Source: Orychophragmus violaceus
Lineage: Eukaryota; Streptophyta; Magnoliopsida; Brassicales; Brassicaceae
Direction: 5' to 3'
DNA: 64,000 nt
NCBI GenBank assembly: GCA_030180135.1
Contig: CM058239.1
Span: 111,385,318 to 111,449,317 of the forward strand
Every line of letters begins with the position of its first letter. The stretch's first letter is position 1. The position numbers were made by a program, and so were the translations under genes. Shown here one piece after another: positions 23,563 through 34,077 of the stretch. The notes under the pieces were generated by a model. The model did no database searches, was not told the DNA's origin, and worked only from the letters and a program-made list of their open reading frames with translations.

Positions 23563-23685
23563 TTAGATAGCGTTTTTGGTAAATGCTATGGTATATATTT
23601 TAAAGATAGCGTTTTCAATAAATGCTATGGTATATATTTTAAAGATAGCGTTTTCAATAAATGTTATGGTATATATTTTTAAGAT
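23563..23685 (+). repeat. Subterminal tandem repeats of CACTA element
   Basis: Three near-identical units of about 40 bp, each with AGATAGCGTTTT, AAATG(C/T)TATGG and TATATTTT, lie about 100 bp inside the left end. Related TAGCGTTT/AAACGCTAT motifs occur at 27520-27580 near the right end. They are probable transposase-binding repeats. Confidence 0.8.
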
Positions 23686-23954
23686 AGCGTTATGCAATTA
23701 TCATCTATATTTAAATATATCAATTTTTATAATATATATTTTGGTTATCAATTTTCAGATTTTGGTTTTTTTTTTAAACTAATTTTCTGAAAATATTAAA
23801 TTTAAAAACGAGTAAATTGAAAACAAATATATTACAAAATTGTTAAGATTACAAAGCTTGTTTCAAGTCTCAAATAAGCTTAAAAGCTAAAACAAAATTG
23901 ACATAATGACTAAAGCACAAAATTAGACTATAGAAAAAATGAGCTAAACTAGAT

Positions 23955-25060
23955 CAAAACCTTGAGCTCCCTTCTCTCATTGTTGGTCTAGCTTCTGGTT
24001 CCAAAAGCAAACACTCTTTAGCAAGATACGCCACTATCTGCATCTCTTCTTCAGCAAACTTCCCGTTTAGCCTTGGATCAGGCAGCTCCTCAATCACTCG
24101 CTTGCTATCTTGTAAATGCGGCATAGCCTAACACACCAACCAACAAACATGTTTCAAAAGACTTATACTTTGTTGGTCAAAGTTTCATAAACTACAAGTA
24201 TTACTATTGTTAATTACCCAAATAACAATACTTTCTTCTCCTTTGTTGTTGCTAGGTTTCTGTATCGGTTTTCTTCCGGTTCCTTGCAGTCCCATTGTTG
24301 GAGAGCTTGAACCACTTTCTAAACCGTCGCTACTCAAACACTTAGCCATACCAAGATCTGTTATCTGTAACAATTTTTATGCCCATTCAAGTTATATTTT
24401 GGGCTCATTTGAAGCAAAATATTTGGGGGGAAGGTTTGTGTTTACTTACTTTTGCATGCCAACTCTCATCAAGGAGAATATTTGTGGATTTAACATCTCG
24501 GTGTAAGATTCTTGGAGCAGCATCTTCGTGTAGATACTCAAGCCCTCTTGCAGCTCCAAGAGCGAAATAGATTCTAATGTTCCATGTCATTTTCTCTCCC
24601 AACTCTCCACCTAAGCAATCTCTCAGACTTCCATAAGACATGTACTCAAAAACAATAAGCCTCTCTGCATGCTTACCTCCGAACAATATCCAATCAATGG
24701 AACCACATGGTAATGATGGAGTCTTGATAATAACTCTACCTGCGAAATCCTTACAAACAACACCACAGTCACATAACATAGATCAAATATGAATCCTTTT
24801 AAATAAGAAGCAGGAGAAAGAGATTAGTACCTCTGTTGAGAATAGAGTATCTATGTCGTTTCCTTTAGGAGCATTTAGACGTTTGATTGCAGCAGTTTTA
24901 GTCGTTTCCTTTAGGAGCATTTAGACGTTTGATTGCAGCAGTTTTACCGTCTTTGAGCTGTCCACGGTAAACACAGCTGCTTCCTCCATGTCCTATAACG
25001 CTGTTGCTGTCGAACTTATTGGTTGCTTGCTCTAGTTCTGCGTATGAGAACTGAAAAATC
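23955..25060 (-). pseudogene. Captured receptor-like kinase fragment, NCRK-like
   Basis: Exon-like pieces on the minus strand, in gene order: FSYAELEQATNKFDSNSVIG with Gly-rich loop GHGGSSCVYRG and TAAIKRLN (about 25060-24947); GKHAERLIVFEYMSYGSLRD through the catalytic loop ILHRDVKSTNILLDESWHA (about 24695-24450); ITDLGMAKCLSSDGLESGS (24370-24310) running directly into GRKPIQKPSNNKGEES; then DSKRVIEELPDPRLNGKF and LAKECLLLEPEARPTMRE (to about 23960). The join after GLQGT lacks the activation-segment and APE region, so the kinase core is deleted. From memory the text resembles Arabidopsis NCRK, a Cys-rich receptor kinase; not verified by search. Intron-like gaps remain, so genomic DNA rather than cDNA was captured. 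Confidence 0.78.
24855..24946. repeat. 46-bp direct duplication at a kinase exon edge
   Basis: The 46 bp at 24855-24900 are repeated exactly at 24901-24946. They cover the KTAAIKRLNAPKGND-coding end of the first kinase exon. A replication-slippage or repair duplication is likely; it would disturb the splice junction. Confidence 0.9.
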
Positions 25061-25317
25061 ATTATGTGGATTTTTTCGGGTTGTCTCACGCAAAACAAAG
25101 AAGCATTCTGAAAGAAACATCCTGCAGAAACAACAAACAAAGTTATTTACTCCTCTTTTGTAAAGAACTTCAAGGAATTAAGAGGTAGAATCATGGTTGA
25201 CACACAAATCAACACAGTTTGTATAGGACCAAGATTATCTTCAAAATTTCTCTCTTTTCTCATCTAAAGATTTAAACTTTAGGTTCTACAATCATCTCTA
25301 TAACATCAAGCACAAAC

Positions 25318-25433
25318 CTGATATCGACGCCATTGGAGGAGACATGAGCAGAGACATTCTGAGAGACCCATCTCTGTTCGACTGCAACGCTTCCGAATAT
25401 AGGAGCAAGTAAGTCATTAGGGATTCCGACCAT
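25318..25433 (-). pseudogene. Unidentified exon-like fragment in CACTA cargo
   Basis: On the minus strand a short open frame starts MVGIPNDLLAPIFGSVAVEQ and continues to SSNGVDIR. It is followed directly by a GT splice-donor-like sequence (CAG then GTTTGTGC). Codon use looks genic, but I do not recognise the family. It lies between the kinase and YJU2-like pieces in the same orientation, so it may be a third captured gene or part of either neighbour. Confidence 0.4.
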
Positions 25434-25590
25434 AACCTGAATCCCTGCTTTCTTTCACAGAGATAATCAGACGACGCTCCTAAGCATCCGCAATAATACT
25501 ATACACTAACAGGTATAGAAAGAATCCGAAGAAAGCAATCATTCAATCATGTTGAAGGGGATTGAAACTAAAATCAATTTATTCAATTAC

Positions 25591-25790
25591 CTCGCCAATG
25601 ACGTCTTCTTTACGTGAATTGAATTTGGTTCCTTTGTAGATATAATTTCCGCAGGTACTGCATCAGACACACTCATGGGAAGCATCATATGAACCTTGAT
25701 CTGCTGGTTCTTCGGTCACCGGAGCCGTGGAAGCTTCGACGGATCGAAGTCCGGCGGATAATACTTATTAAGCACCTTCCGCTCTCCCAT
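25591..25790 (-). pseudogene. Captured first exon of YJU2/CCDC94-like splicing factor
   Basis: The minus strand encodes MGERKVLNKYYPPDFDPSKL, then after a TGA codon PKNQQIKVHMMLPMS. After a frame change it gives CSTCGNYIYKGTKFNSRKED and VIGE, ending at a GT donor (GAG then GTAATTG). This is the N-terminal signature of the CWC16/YJU2 family of spliceosome-associated proteins, including the first CxxC of its zinc-binding part. Nonsense and frameshift changes make it a pseudo-exon. The rest of the gene is absent. Retained splice donor indicates capture from genomic DNA. Confidence 0.75.
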
Positions 25791-26379
25791 GTCGTCTCCT
25801 TCCTCTTTCTCCTCGAGCTTCGTCGCAAGCTGTTTCCTTGGGGCAGAGATAGGTTGTTTGAAGGGCGTCTAGGGTTTGGTTTCTCCATTGTTTTGCTATC
25901 TCGATTTTGAGAATTTTTTTTATGTAGAGAGACAATGATGACGATGATTAAGAGTTTTGCGTGGTCGAGAACAAGAAATTGAGATGCTGCAAAAGGGATT
26001 ATTCAAGAGATAGAGAGATAGAGGATTTGAGAAGAAGAAGAAGAAAAACTAGTTATATCGATCTAGTTTTTTTTTTGTTAATTAATTATTGTTTAAGCAA
26101 ATCAGAAAAAGAAAGAGAAGAAGAAAACAAGAGGAAAAATCTGGTTCGTTCATCTAATATATCAACGGTGATAATTAAAGAAAAGTCAATCCTTGTATAT
26201 GTGGTTTAACCAATCAAACATTTTTACTATTTTTATGATATATCTTTGTTATAATTAATTTTATTTGCAAAAATGATTATATGTTTATTATAAGTGTTAG
26301 AGTTTAGGTTTATAAAATTATTATATTTTAAAATTTATTATAAGTATTTTTATTATATTATTTGATATTTAAAATTTTA

Positions 26380-27260
26380 TTGTTTATGATTAAGGGTTAT
26401 AAGTATAGGGTATAGGGTTTATATATAAGGTATAAGGTTTCAACTCTTAGGGTTTGTATCATAAACCTAATAGATATAATTATATGCTTATATACTAAAC
26501 TTAAAATTATATACCCTAAACTAATTAGTGATGTTTAATATTTTGTGTGCGATTAAATGTTTAGAATTTTAGGGTTTAGGTTTGTGTTTAGGGTATAGAG
26601 TTAAGGTTTAGGAGATTAGGGTTAGAATTGAAGGGTTTAAGTCCTTAAGGTATATGATTAAATGTTTAGAATTTTAGGGTTTAGGTTTGTGTTTAGGGTA
26701 TAAAGTTAAGGTTTTAGAATTTTAAATTTTAGTGTTTATGATTAAATATTAAAAGTTTAGGGTTTATGGTTTGTGTTTATGGTTTATAATTAATGTTTTA
26801 GTGTTTAGGGTTAGAAGTGTAGGGTTTAGAGTTTTATATTTTGTGTATGATTAAATGTTTAGAATTTTAGGGTTTAGGTTTGTGTTTAGGGTTTAAAGTT
26901 AAGGCTTTAGAATTTAAAATTTTAGTTTTTATGATTAAATATTAAAAGTTTAGGGTTTAGGGTTTGTGTTTAGGGTATATAATTAATGTTTTATTTTTTA
27001 GGGTTTAGGGTTAGAAGTGTAGTGTTTAGAGTTTAATATTTTGTGTATAATTAAATGTTTAGAATTTTAGGGTTTAGATTTGTGTTTAGGGTTAAGGTTT
27101 TAGAATTTAAAATTTTAGTGTTTATGATTAAATATTAAAATTTTAGGGTTTAGGGTTTCTGTTTAGGGTATATAATTAATGTTTTATTGTTTAGGGTTAG
27201 AAATGTAGGGTTTAAGTCCTTTCAATTTGTATATATGGTATAGAGTTTAGGTTTAGAGTT
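26380..27260. repeat. Telomere-like (TTTAGGG-rich) tandem repeat block inside CACTA
   Basis: AT-rich DNA is filled with TTTAGGG and variants on the plus strand. A higher-order unit of about 190-200 bp, marked by GATTAAATGTTTAGAATTTT, recurs at about 26550, 26650, 26845 and 27047. It alternates with ATTAAATATTAAAAGTTTAG at about 26740, 26935 and 27127. No gene is seen. It is degenerate, so not a functional telomere. Confidence 0.8.
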
Positions 27261-28300
27261 TAAGATTTAAAAATAATTATAAATAATTTTGACATTTTGA
27301 CATTTGTATATAATTAATTAAACACTCATTTATTTATATAAATTATTATATTTTTGTTAATATTGAAGGGAAAAAGAGAAACTTTATTTTTTAGAGGAAA
27401 AAAAAAATTGGAGGAAAGAAAATAGAGAGAGTGAAACTAAAAAAACAAGGGAGGCAAACTAAAAAACAAGGGAGAGAAATAGAATTTTCTGGCGCTCATT
27501 TTTTTGCGTCAGTTATACATAGCGTTTCATGTCAAACTGATTAAACATAGCGTTTGTATTTTTGTAAACGCTATTTAAAATACATGAGTATATCAACCAT
27601 AGCATAAACACTAAAAACGTTATCTGCAACTGCTATTAATACTCGAATTTCTTGTAGTGAAGGTCAAGGGCCCGTTCGGAAGAGGATGATGTTTCCGAAT
27701 ATAATCTGTTGATCGCTGAAGCTGAGAGTTGTGTCAATCCGTCTTTGTTTCAAGGCGGTGTCGCTGGCTCATCTCAAGGAGATGTTTTGTTCTGAGATGC
27801 GAACTTAGTGGTGTTCGTTGTGTAATAACTTCTTTCCTTAAGACAGTTGGCCGTTTTTATGTATGAAACAGTTTATCTTTGTATGTTTGAAAAAACTTTG
27901 ATCGCCCTAAGCTTTTTAAAGTTATCACCGAACCTCCTTTCCCGGATTCCAGACTCGAGTAAAACGTTCTTAAATATATCAGACTCTTTGCGAGAAGCTG
28001 TGATGGCCATCAGATTCGTTTAGCCGTATTTTACCTAGATTTTCCGACAGCGCTTGGAAGCTGCTCGATGGAAGAAATGGTATCGATCCAGAAAACATGG
28101 TACGATCGACTCGGAAGGTTCGAGCTGGTCAGCATGGATTCTCCGAGCTGGTCAGCTCGGAGTCCGAGCTTTTAAGTTCAATTTTTCCGAGCATGTCAGC
28201 TCGACTCTTCTGAACTGGTTATTTTGGGATCTCTGAGCCCTGTTTCGGAATTTCCGAGCTGGTTAGCTCGGGGCTTAGCAAGATGCGCTCTTAATCTTCA

Positions 28301-28700
28301 GACCGGTGTGCTCGGAGGCGTCTTATCAGGTTTCGAAATTGTAGCAAGGCGTACTCCTCTTGCCGATTTGTAGTGATTGGACCAGCGTGCTCATAAGCCT
28401 CTTACTGGGTTTTAAAATTGAGTCCGAGGAGTAGCGAGACGTACTCCTCTCCTCTCGTGGACTCTATAATGATCTAGACCAGTGTGCTCGGAAGCGTCTT
28501 ACTGGGTTTTGAAATTGGGTCCGAGCAATAACAAAACGCACTCCTCTTGCAGATTTCGTAATGATTAGACAAGTGTGCTTGGAAGCATCTTACTGGGTTT
28601 CGAAATTGAGTCTGAGGAGTAAAAAAACGTACTCCTCTTGCGGGCTCCGTAATGATTAGACCAGTGTGCTCCGAAGCGTCTTACTGGGTTTCAGAGTTTT
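28301..28700. repeat. About 91-bp minisatellite in Tat 3' region
   Basis: Five copies start with GACC(A/G)G(T/C)GTGCTC at 28301, 28380, 28477, 28568 and 28659 and share CTTACTGGGTTT and GTACTCCTCTTGC. The surrounding stretch 27796-29500 has no credible coding sequence; related single copies of the motif occur near 28780 and 28940. Confidence 0.82.
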
Positions 28701-29519
28701 ATAGTTGACTTTAGTAGTAGTGCGGGGGTTTCCAGTCTTATCTTCCCATCGTCTGTCGTGTACTCAATAATGACGTTTTCGAGACCAGCGTGTTGTGTTT
28801 TACTGGGTTTGGAATTTCGATTCCGTTTTTCCGCGAAACGTTCGCCTCACATCATCCGTTTATCGAAAGTAAACCGATATCAGAAGGACCCACCTTTCAA
28901 TGATATTGAACCAAGACATATTTGGGTATAACGTCATTTTACCAGTGTGCTGAGTAGCGTCATACTGGAATTTGGGGGTCTATTATCGACTCTAGTACTG
29001 GTGAGGCGGATTTGAAGACCTATCGACTTCTCGATCTGCGGGTTTTACTATCGTCTCTCGACTTATGTTCCCTTTGCCGATAATAAACATACCTTGGCGG
29101 TATTTTTTAGATTTATATAGCACACTTTTATCCGTTTATTGGATGTATAGAGCCTCAATCCGTATAGGACATGTTAGCTAATATCTGTAAAGGATGTGTG
29201 TGTTTGTCTGTTGCGGCCGTCAGCAGAGAAGATAGACTATTACTACCAATCATGGAAACATGCATGCGCCGTGATAGTAAACGAATTCTAAGTTACAAAG
29301 TTTATATTCTAATTTTGATCTAAGAGAAGTAAATTAACCGAGAATGAGAAAAGGTTTATTTTTGTTACCGGACAAATTCAAGCGTTTGGATGGAGAGTTT
29401 GAAATTTTGCGGATGCGTTGTGCCTGTAGTTATGATCCGTTATCTTGAGTGAATTGGCTGTATGAGTGTCGTGAAAGTTGTTCGGGTACGTTTTGAAGTT
29501 AGTCGAACAGGTTCTGTTT

Positions 29520-30215
29520 TCCTTCGAGAGGAGCATCCTGCTCGGACATCGGAGCTGATTTGCTCGGAATTTTTGAGCTGTTCTGCTCGGATTTCCGAGT
29601 TGTCCTGCTTGGATTTCCGAGATGATTCGCTCGAGAGTTCTGAGCTGACTTGTCCGGAAGTTCGGATTTTCCTAGCTAACTTGCTCAGAAGTTCCGAGCT
29701 GACTTTTTTGAACATCTCGGACTTTCCTAGCTGACTTGCTTGGAAGTTCCTAGCTGACTTGTTCGAACAGCTCGGACTTTCCTAGCTGACTTGCTTGGAA
29801 GTTCCTAGCTGACTTGTTTGAATAGCTCGGACTTTCCTAGCTGACTTGCTCGGATGTTCCTAGCTGACTTGCTCGGAAGTTCTTAGCTGATTTGTTTGAA
29901 CAGGTTGGACTTCCCTAGCTGACTTGCTCAGAAGTTCCTAGCTGACTTGTTCAAACAGCTCGGACTTTCCTAGCTGACTTGTTCAAACAGCTCGGACTTT
30001 CCTAGCTGACTTGCTCGGAAGTTCCTAGCTGATTTGTTTGAACAGCTCGGAATTTCCTAGCTAACTTGCTCGGAAGTTCCTAGCTGACTTGTTTGAAGAG
30101 CTCGGACTTTCCTAGCTTACTTGCTCGGAAGTTCCTAGCTGACTTGTTCGAACAGATCAGAGTTTTCTAGCTGACTTGCTCGGAAGTTCCTAGATGATTT
30201 GTTTGAACGTTTCGA
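29520..30215. repeat. About 55-bp minisatellite in Tat 3' region
   Basis: About ten or more copies of CTCGGACTTTCCTAGCTGAC plus TTGCTCGGAAGTTCCTAGCT alternate with TTGTTCGAACAG, with point changes. The array lies between the pol remnant and the antisense gene. ORFs across it (29440-29734, both strands) are repeat artefacts. Confidence 0.82.
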
Positions 30216-30452
30216 GGAACTCTGTCCGAAAAGCTTTCGAGTTCGAAAATTGTTTTAAAAATTTATGTATTCTGATGCGGAAGTATAGATATATACGGAC
30301 CCACTCCCCCCTCCTTTTTTGAGAGAGGGGGACAATGGAACCGATCAAAAGACCGGCTGCCTACGTACCCCTTTCGGGGATCAAGTCATCCCGTAGTTCA
30401 AAGCGTTTCAATTTTTTTTTGACGTTTCAAAGTCTTTTGTAACGGAATTTCC

Positions 30453-31137
30453 TCAGATCATCGCGTTCCATCCTTTCACTATCCTAGTGTTGTTCATGGT
30501 TTCGAGTTTGTATACTTCAGGGCGGATTTCTCTTGTGATCATGTACGGTCCTTCCCAGTCTGATCCGGTGTTTTGGAGTGTCAGATTTCGCCATACTTTT
30601 CTTAGGACCAAATCTCCCACGGAGAAACGTTGATCGCGATTGTTTGTGTTGAGAAGCGGATATCTTTTCTCTGGCATGTCCGCTGGTTGGCCTGACTCGT
30701 CGCTTCGGGGGCTACTCGGGGTTGGCTGCCCTCGGCTTCCCCAAATTGTCTTTATCCATGAAGCGGTTGGGAACTTGATGGAAAGATGATAAGTCGACGA
30801 GACGACTTTCATGGAGTTTAACCACGGAATTCCCAGGATCGCTTCGTAAATTGTCGGACGCTCTATGACCGAGAACTGGACGACTTTGGTGATTCCTCCA
30901 GCGATTACTGGTTGCTCGATATTTCCGAAAGTAGTTATGGCGTCTCCAGCTAATCATGCTAAAGATGACTGGAAGGTTACCTCGTTTTAGCTTATATTCA
31001 TCTTCCTCAAAGTTTCGCAGAATATTACGTCCAAGGAGCTTCCAATATCGACCAGGATTCCCGGCACATGGCAATCTTTGATGGTTATCTCGATGACGAG
31101 TGGCTCCTTGCGAGGTTGATCGAACCCTGGGATCCAA
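30453..31137 (-). pseudogene. Tat pol remnant: protease joined to integrase tail
   Basis: Minus-strand frames give KEPLVIEITIKDC, ILVDIGSSLDVI (protease active site, DIG for the usual DTG), then VIAGGITKVVQFSVIERP and AILGIPWLNSMKVVSST. This runs straight into NRDQRFSVGDLVLRKVW and NWEGPY-like SDWEGPYMITREIRPEVYKL, the C-terminal GPY/F part of a Ty3 integrase, ending GWNAMI. RT, RNase H and the integrase core are missing, and several frame changes exist. The element cannot be autonomous. Confidence 0.78.
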
Positions 31138-31560
31138 ATGTCTTCGAACGATATCGTCCTGCTCGTGAATATAGATGCTTTTCCTCGATTCTTTTCATCG
31201 ATCTTCGGCTCTCCATGGTTTCCTCGGATATGGATTGAAGGGCGATCTATTGCCCCGACGATCTTATTGTCCTTCTACGATCATATTTATCCTTTAACGA
31301 TTGCTCCTTTTAGGATCTTCGTCGTTTCCCCTCCTTCGCTTGTTATTTCCGATTTCGACTTGTCCTTCTCGGGGACTATGCTCTTAATCTGCTTGGTTCG
31401 GCCAGCTGCCGTTGTTTGGCTTATTCGGCCGATTTTTGATTTCATCGTCATTGAAGTCCTTCAAGCTTATCGTATCCCCAAGTTTTCCGGCTACAAATTT
31501 TGCCGCAGTTTTACGCCCAATGTGCGACAGTCGGCAGTGCAATGTCCGTATGATTGGTGG
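31138..31560 (-). pseudogene. Tat gag C-terminal remnant
   Basis: On the minus strand SYGHCTADCRTLG-like text, seen from about 31556 after frame adjustment, resembles the H/C-rich end of Tat gag. It is followed by KFVAGKLGDTISLKDFNDDE and a basic tail. Stops interrupt it. Upstream gag is missing; the sequence changes character at about 31561. Confidence 0.5.
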
Positions 31561-33233
31561 TGATCGCATAACGCTTTCTCATCATACTAATGAGGCCATA
31601 GGACCATAAGCAGAAGATCCAATGCCCATCATAAGGAAAGTTCCATTGACTAGATAAGCAACAAAGGCTTTGAGAAACCAAGTCAATGAAGCTGTGCAAT
31701 GTCTACTGAATCAAGCTACTAACCAAGTACAAGAGCAAGAACAAGTCATCATCAGGATGGACAGCCCAACACTATTCAACTCAACTCAAAAGGGGCTAAC
31801 CATAAGTAGCATCGCAACTATCTCAGGAAATAGCACCACCACTAGCTCATGATGTCAAGAGCAGAATGCTACGAGTGAGGAAGGTTTCTGATCAACGGCC
31901 AAGGACATGCCAAACATAAGCTAAGGTATGAGTTTCATTTATACACATTATATGACCATTGATTATTTGTCTTGCAGGGTTAATTCTTTGTTTCCTTTAG
32001 TAGTTTCAATAAGAAAAGCAGCGGTTGTAGTCTTTGTTTCATTAGGTCCAAGGGGGTCTGTACTTTCCTTTTGTGTTTTATTTGCTTCAAGTCCCCTAGA
32101 AGGGCATAGCTGTTTGGACTGTTTATAAAGTCCCCTCTCACATCCGTGTATTATTTATCCTAGATCAATAAAGTACACCGAGTGTTTTCTTCAAGCAAAG
32201 AAAACGCAACCTTTTCTCTCTCTTGTTTTGTGTGATTCAAACAAAGAGAAAGCTTCTCTCTTATCAAGATTCAGACTCATAGGATCTTGTGGCGACCTCA
32301 ATCCATCTCATCCATTGATTGCTTCTGAGAGAGCTCTTAAGCCAGCAGGAACAATCCCATCTCTATTCACAATACATCCAATTCGATCCAACCAAGAGAG
32401 CTCTTAAGTCAGTGGTTAGATCTCCATCAACCCATCAACCAAGCTTCTGCCCAAGGGCTACATCATCTCATATCAGAGCCGAAAGGTTCCTAGATCAGGT
32501 GTATTCTATCCTTTATCCTTTCGGTTTTCATTGCATCTAGATTCATATTTCTGTTTTCCTTGCATCTTCAATCAAAAACCCATAAAATCGTCCTTGCATT
32601 GCACTAGTTCATTTGATTTCATCTAGGTCATTCTACCTTTCAGTTTTGCATCAAAAACCAAAAGAAAAAGAGTTTAAGTATTTGTTTCTGTTAATTTGTT
32701 TTCAGTGTGTTCTTATTTTGTTTTTCATAAACCCTAAAAGAAAAAGAAGGGTTTATGTTGTTTGATCCTATTTCTATAAAAAAACAAAAGCCAAAAAGTG
32801 TTATTTTCTCTCATAGTTTTCGAAAATTCTGTCCAAAGGCTCCCCTTGATTGCAAGAAAATTTGTTTTCCTTTTCTAAACCTACCAAAACCGTGTGTTGC
32901 AAACAAGAAAGGAAAGTTTATATTTCAAAGAAAATTTTCGGCCACTCCTTTCACTTTTTGAAGAGTCTAAAGCCCTAAATTGATTTGTAAAACTTCCCAA
33001 AACCGTTTTAACCAAAGAAAAGGTGGTTTAACGCCTTTTTCGAAATCCCCAACCGGTTTTCCAAAAAAAAGTTTCCAAACCGAGTTTATCTTACTTTGCT
33101 TTGCTAAAAGGATCAAACCGTGTGGTTAAGTGATTAGGTCTTCTACAACGTTTTGAGAAGCTTGTGTGCATCAATCACAACCGTTCATAGCTTTGCCAAA
33201 CTATTAGGAATAAAGTTCAGAGCCTATTGATAC
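31561..33233 (+). other. Probable LTR and leader of a further Ty3 element
   Basis: The sequence has promoter-like features: TTTATAAAGTCCCC near 32125 and AATAAAG at 32167. A CT-rich start follows, then CATATCAGAGCC at about 32477, which could be a degenerate tRNA-Met primer site. A leader of about 750 bp leads to gag at 33234. LTR edges are not determined and no second LTR is present. Confidence 0.45.
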
Positions 33234-34030
33234 AGAGGCATCAGTGACAGGATCACTCAGCTGGAGCAGAGACCTATTCCCCGAGCACCAAGAGAACCAA
33301 TCCGCAACCTGAATAGAAACCAGAGGTAGCAAGAAGAAGAAACAACTGATGAAGATGTACCTGAGTTAGAAGAAGATGAGCTACCTCATGATCCAAATCA
33401 AGGAGGCAGAGGAATTAAGTAACATGGCAGAGGCAGGAGAAACAATCATCAGCCTAGACATGGAGTTAGAGACAGAGATCGTGAGGATGAAGATCAGAGG
33501 CGTGGAGGCAAGGATCTGAAACTCACAGCACCTACCTTTGCTGGAAAGGTGAATCCAGAAGATTATCTGGATTGGGAAAGGAGAAAGGAGTACATATATG
33601 AGTACTACCAATACTCTGAAGCAAGAAAAGTCTCCTTAGATGCAGCTCAACTCACTGATAATGCATTGGCATGGTGGGACAGAGAAGAAGATTAAGACAT
33701 GGTCAGATAAGCAACTTGGATGACATGAAGTATGTCCTAAGGAAGAGATATGTACCTGCTTACTACCACAGAGATCTTCAGAAGAGGTTCAGAAAACTCT
33801 CTCAAGGAAACAAATCAGTTGAAGAATATTTTGAGGAGTATGAAACCATGAAGAACAGGCTGGAGCTAGATGATTCAGAAGAGATTTTGATGGCTCAGTC
33901 TCTAGATGGTCTTCAGGACATGATTGCACGCAAGGTAGAAAGACAACCTTATGAGGATCTTGAAGGCTTGTTACATTTAGCTGTCCAAGCTGAGCAACAC
34001 ATCAAGAGGAAGGTTGCTGCAACTAAATAA
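33234..34030 (+). pseudogene. Ty3/gypsy gag fragment
   Basis: Broken frames encode an acidic N-terminal part, then LKLTAPTFAGKVNPEDYLDW, a YEYYQYSEARKVSL stretch and NALAWWDREED. From 33728 follows MKYVLRKRYVPAYYHRDLQK, FRKLSQGNKSVEEYFEEYE and a terminal EGLLHLAVQAEQHIKRK, which is the retrotransposon gag domain. Stops lie at 33328, 33418 and 33693 and frames change. Everything after gag is missing; the next base belongs to DEFL-array sequence. Confidence 0.78.
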
Positions 34031-34077
34031 ATTTATGCTTAATGGTTTTTTATAAAAAATAAAATTTATAAGATATA
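34021..34077 (+). repeat. Displaced 57-bp piece of the DEFL unit at the array edge
   Basis: ACTAAATAAATTTATGCTTA and the following bases resemble 34605-34656 inside unit 1, but here the piece sits directly before the unit start. It marks a rearrangement junction between the gag fragment and the array. Confidence 0.65.

Larger units (their letters stand above)
23456..27659. mobile_element. CACTA (EnSpm-type) transposon carrying host-gene fragments
   Basis: The left end is CACTACAGAAAATTCG. The right end, inverted, is CACTACAAGAAATTCG; similarity continues into GTATT(G/A)ATAGC. The 3-bp target duplication AAG flanks both ends (23453-23455, 27660-27662). Removing the element and one AAG restores the reading frame of the interrupted antisense gene, which proves the boundaries. 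Subterminal TAGCG/CGCTA motifs are clustered at both ends, as expected for CACTA transposase binding. No transposase is present; the cargo is kinase-like and splicing-factor-like exons plus a repeat block. It is therefore non-autonomous. Confidence 0.92.
21576..27795 (+). pseudogene. Antisense accessory gene of Tat element (putative gypsy-type transposon domain), split by CACTA
   Basis: The first part (21576-21884) ends with AKLRRDFRIPENVTIKVP and LKGYFSVY, which I recognise as the start of the plant 'putative gypsy type transposon' domain (Transposase_28 family) found in Tat antisense ORFs. A TAG at 21882 follows where the domain should continue, yet the same frame reads on (LYLRRHGLALTQITPRSLRH) to a second TAG near 21994. 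Later exons include TNAAEVASFCANVYQLGDYP, a likely intron at about 22908-22991, and a coiled-coil part (22992-23452: FEAARLSLDTERNRV). The reading frame is cut by a CACTA element at 23456 and resumes at 27663, ending in QGGVAGSSQGDVLF and a stop at 27795. Function in the element is unknown. Confidence 0.78.
20074..31560 (-). mobile_element. Tat-like Ty3 retrotransposon, rearranged, with antisense accessory gene
   Basis: Read on the minus strand: gag remnant (31560-31380), collapsed protease-to-integrase remnant (31137-30453), a long 3' region with two minisatellites, an antisense gene on the plus strand (21576-27795), polypurine tract and 3' LTR (21153-20074). No 5' LTR and no RT or RNase H are seen; an internal deletion appears to join protease to the integrase tail. 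An antisense ORF between pol and the 3' LTR and repeat-rich 3' regions are known traits of the Tat/Ogre lineage. A CACTA transposon is nested within. Confidence 0.8.

Noticed and set aside
23955..25060. Functional receptor kinase gene
   Set aside because: Activation segment is missing, an exon edge is duplicated and it lies within a transposon.
26380..27260. True telomere or chromosome end
   Set aside because: Degenerate repeats inside a CACTA transposon with both ends and target duplication present.
29440..29734. ORFs over the 55-bp minisatellite
   Set aside because: Repeat artefact in both strands.
31138..31563. 141-codon plus-strand ORF
   Set aside because: Shadow of the minus-strand Tat gag remnant.
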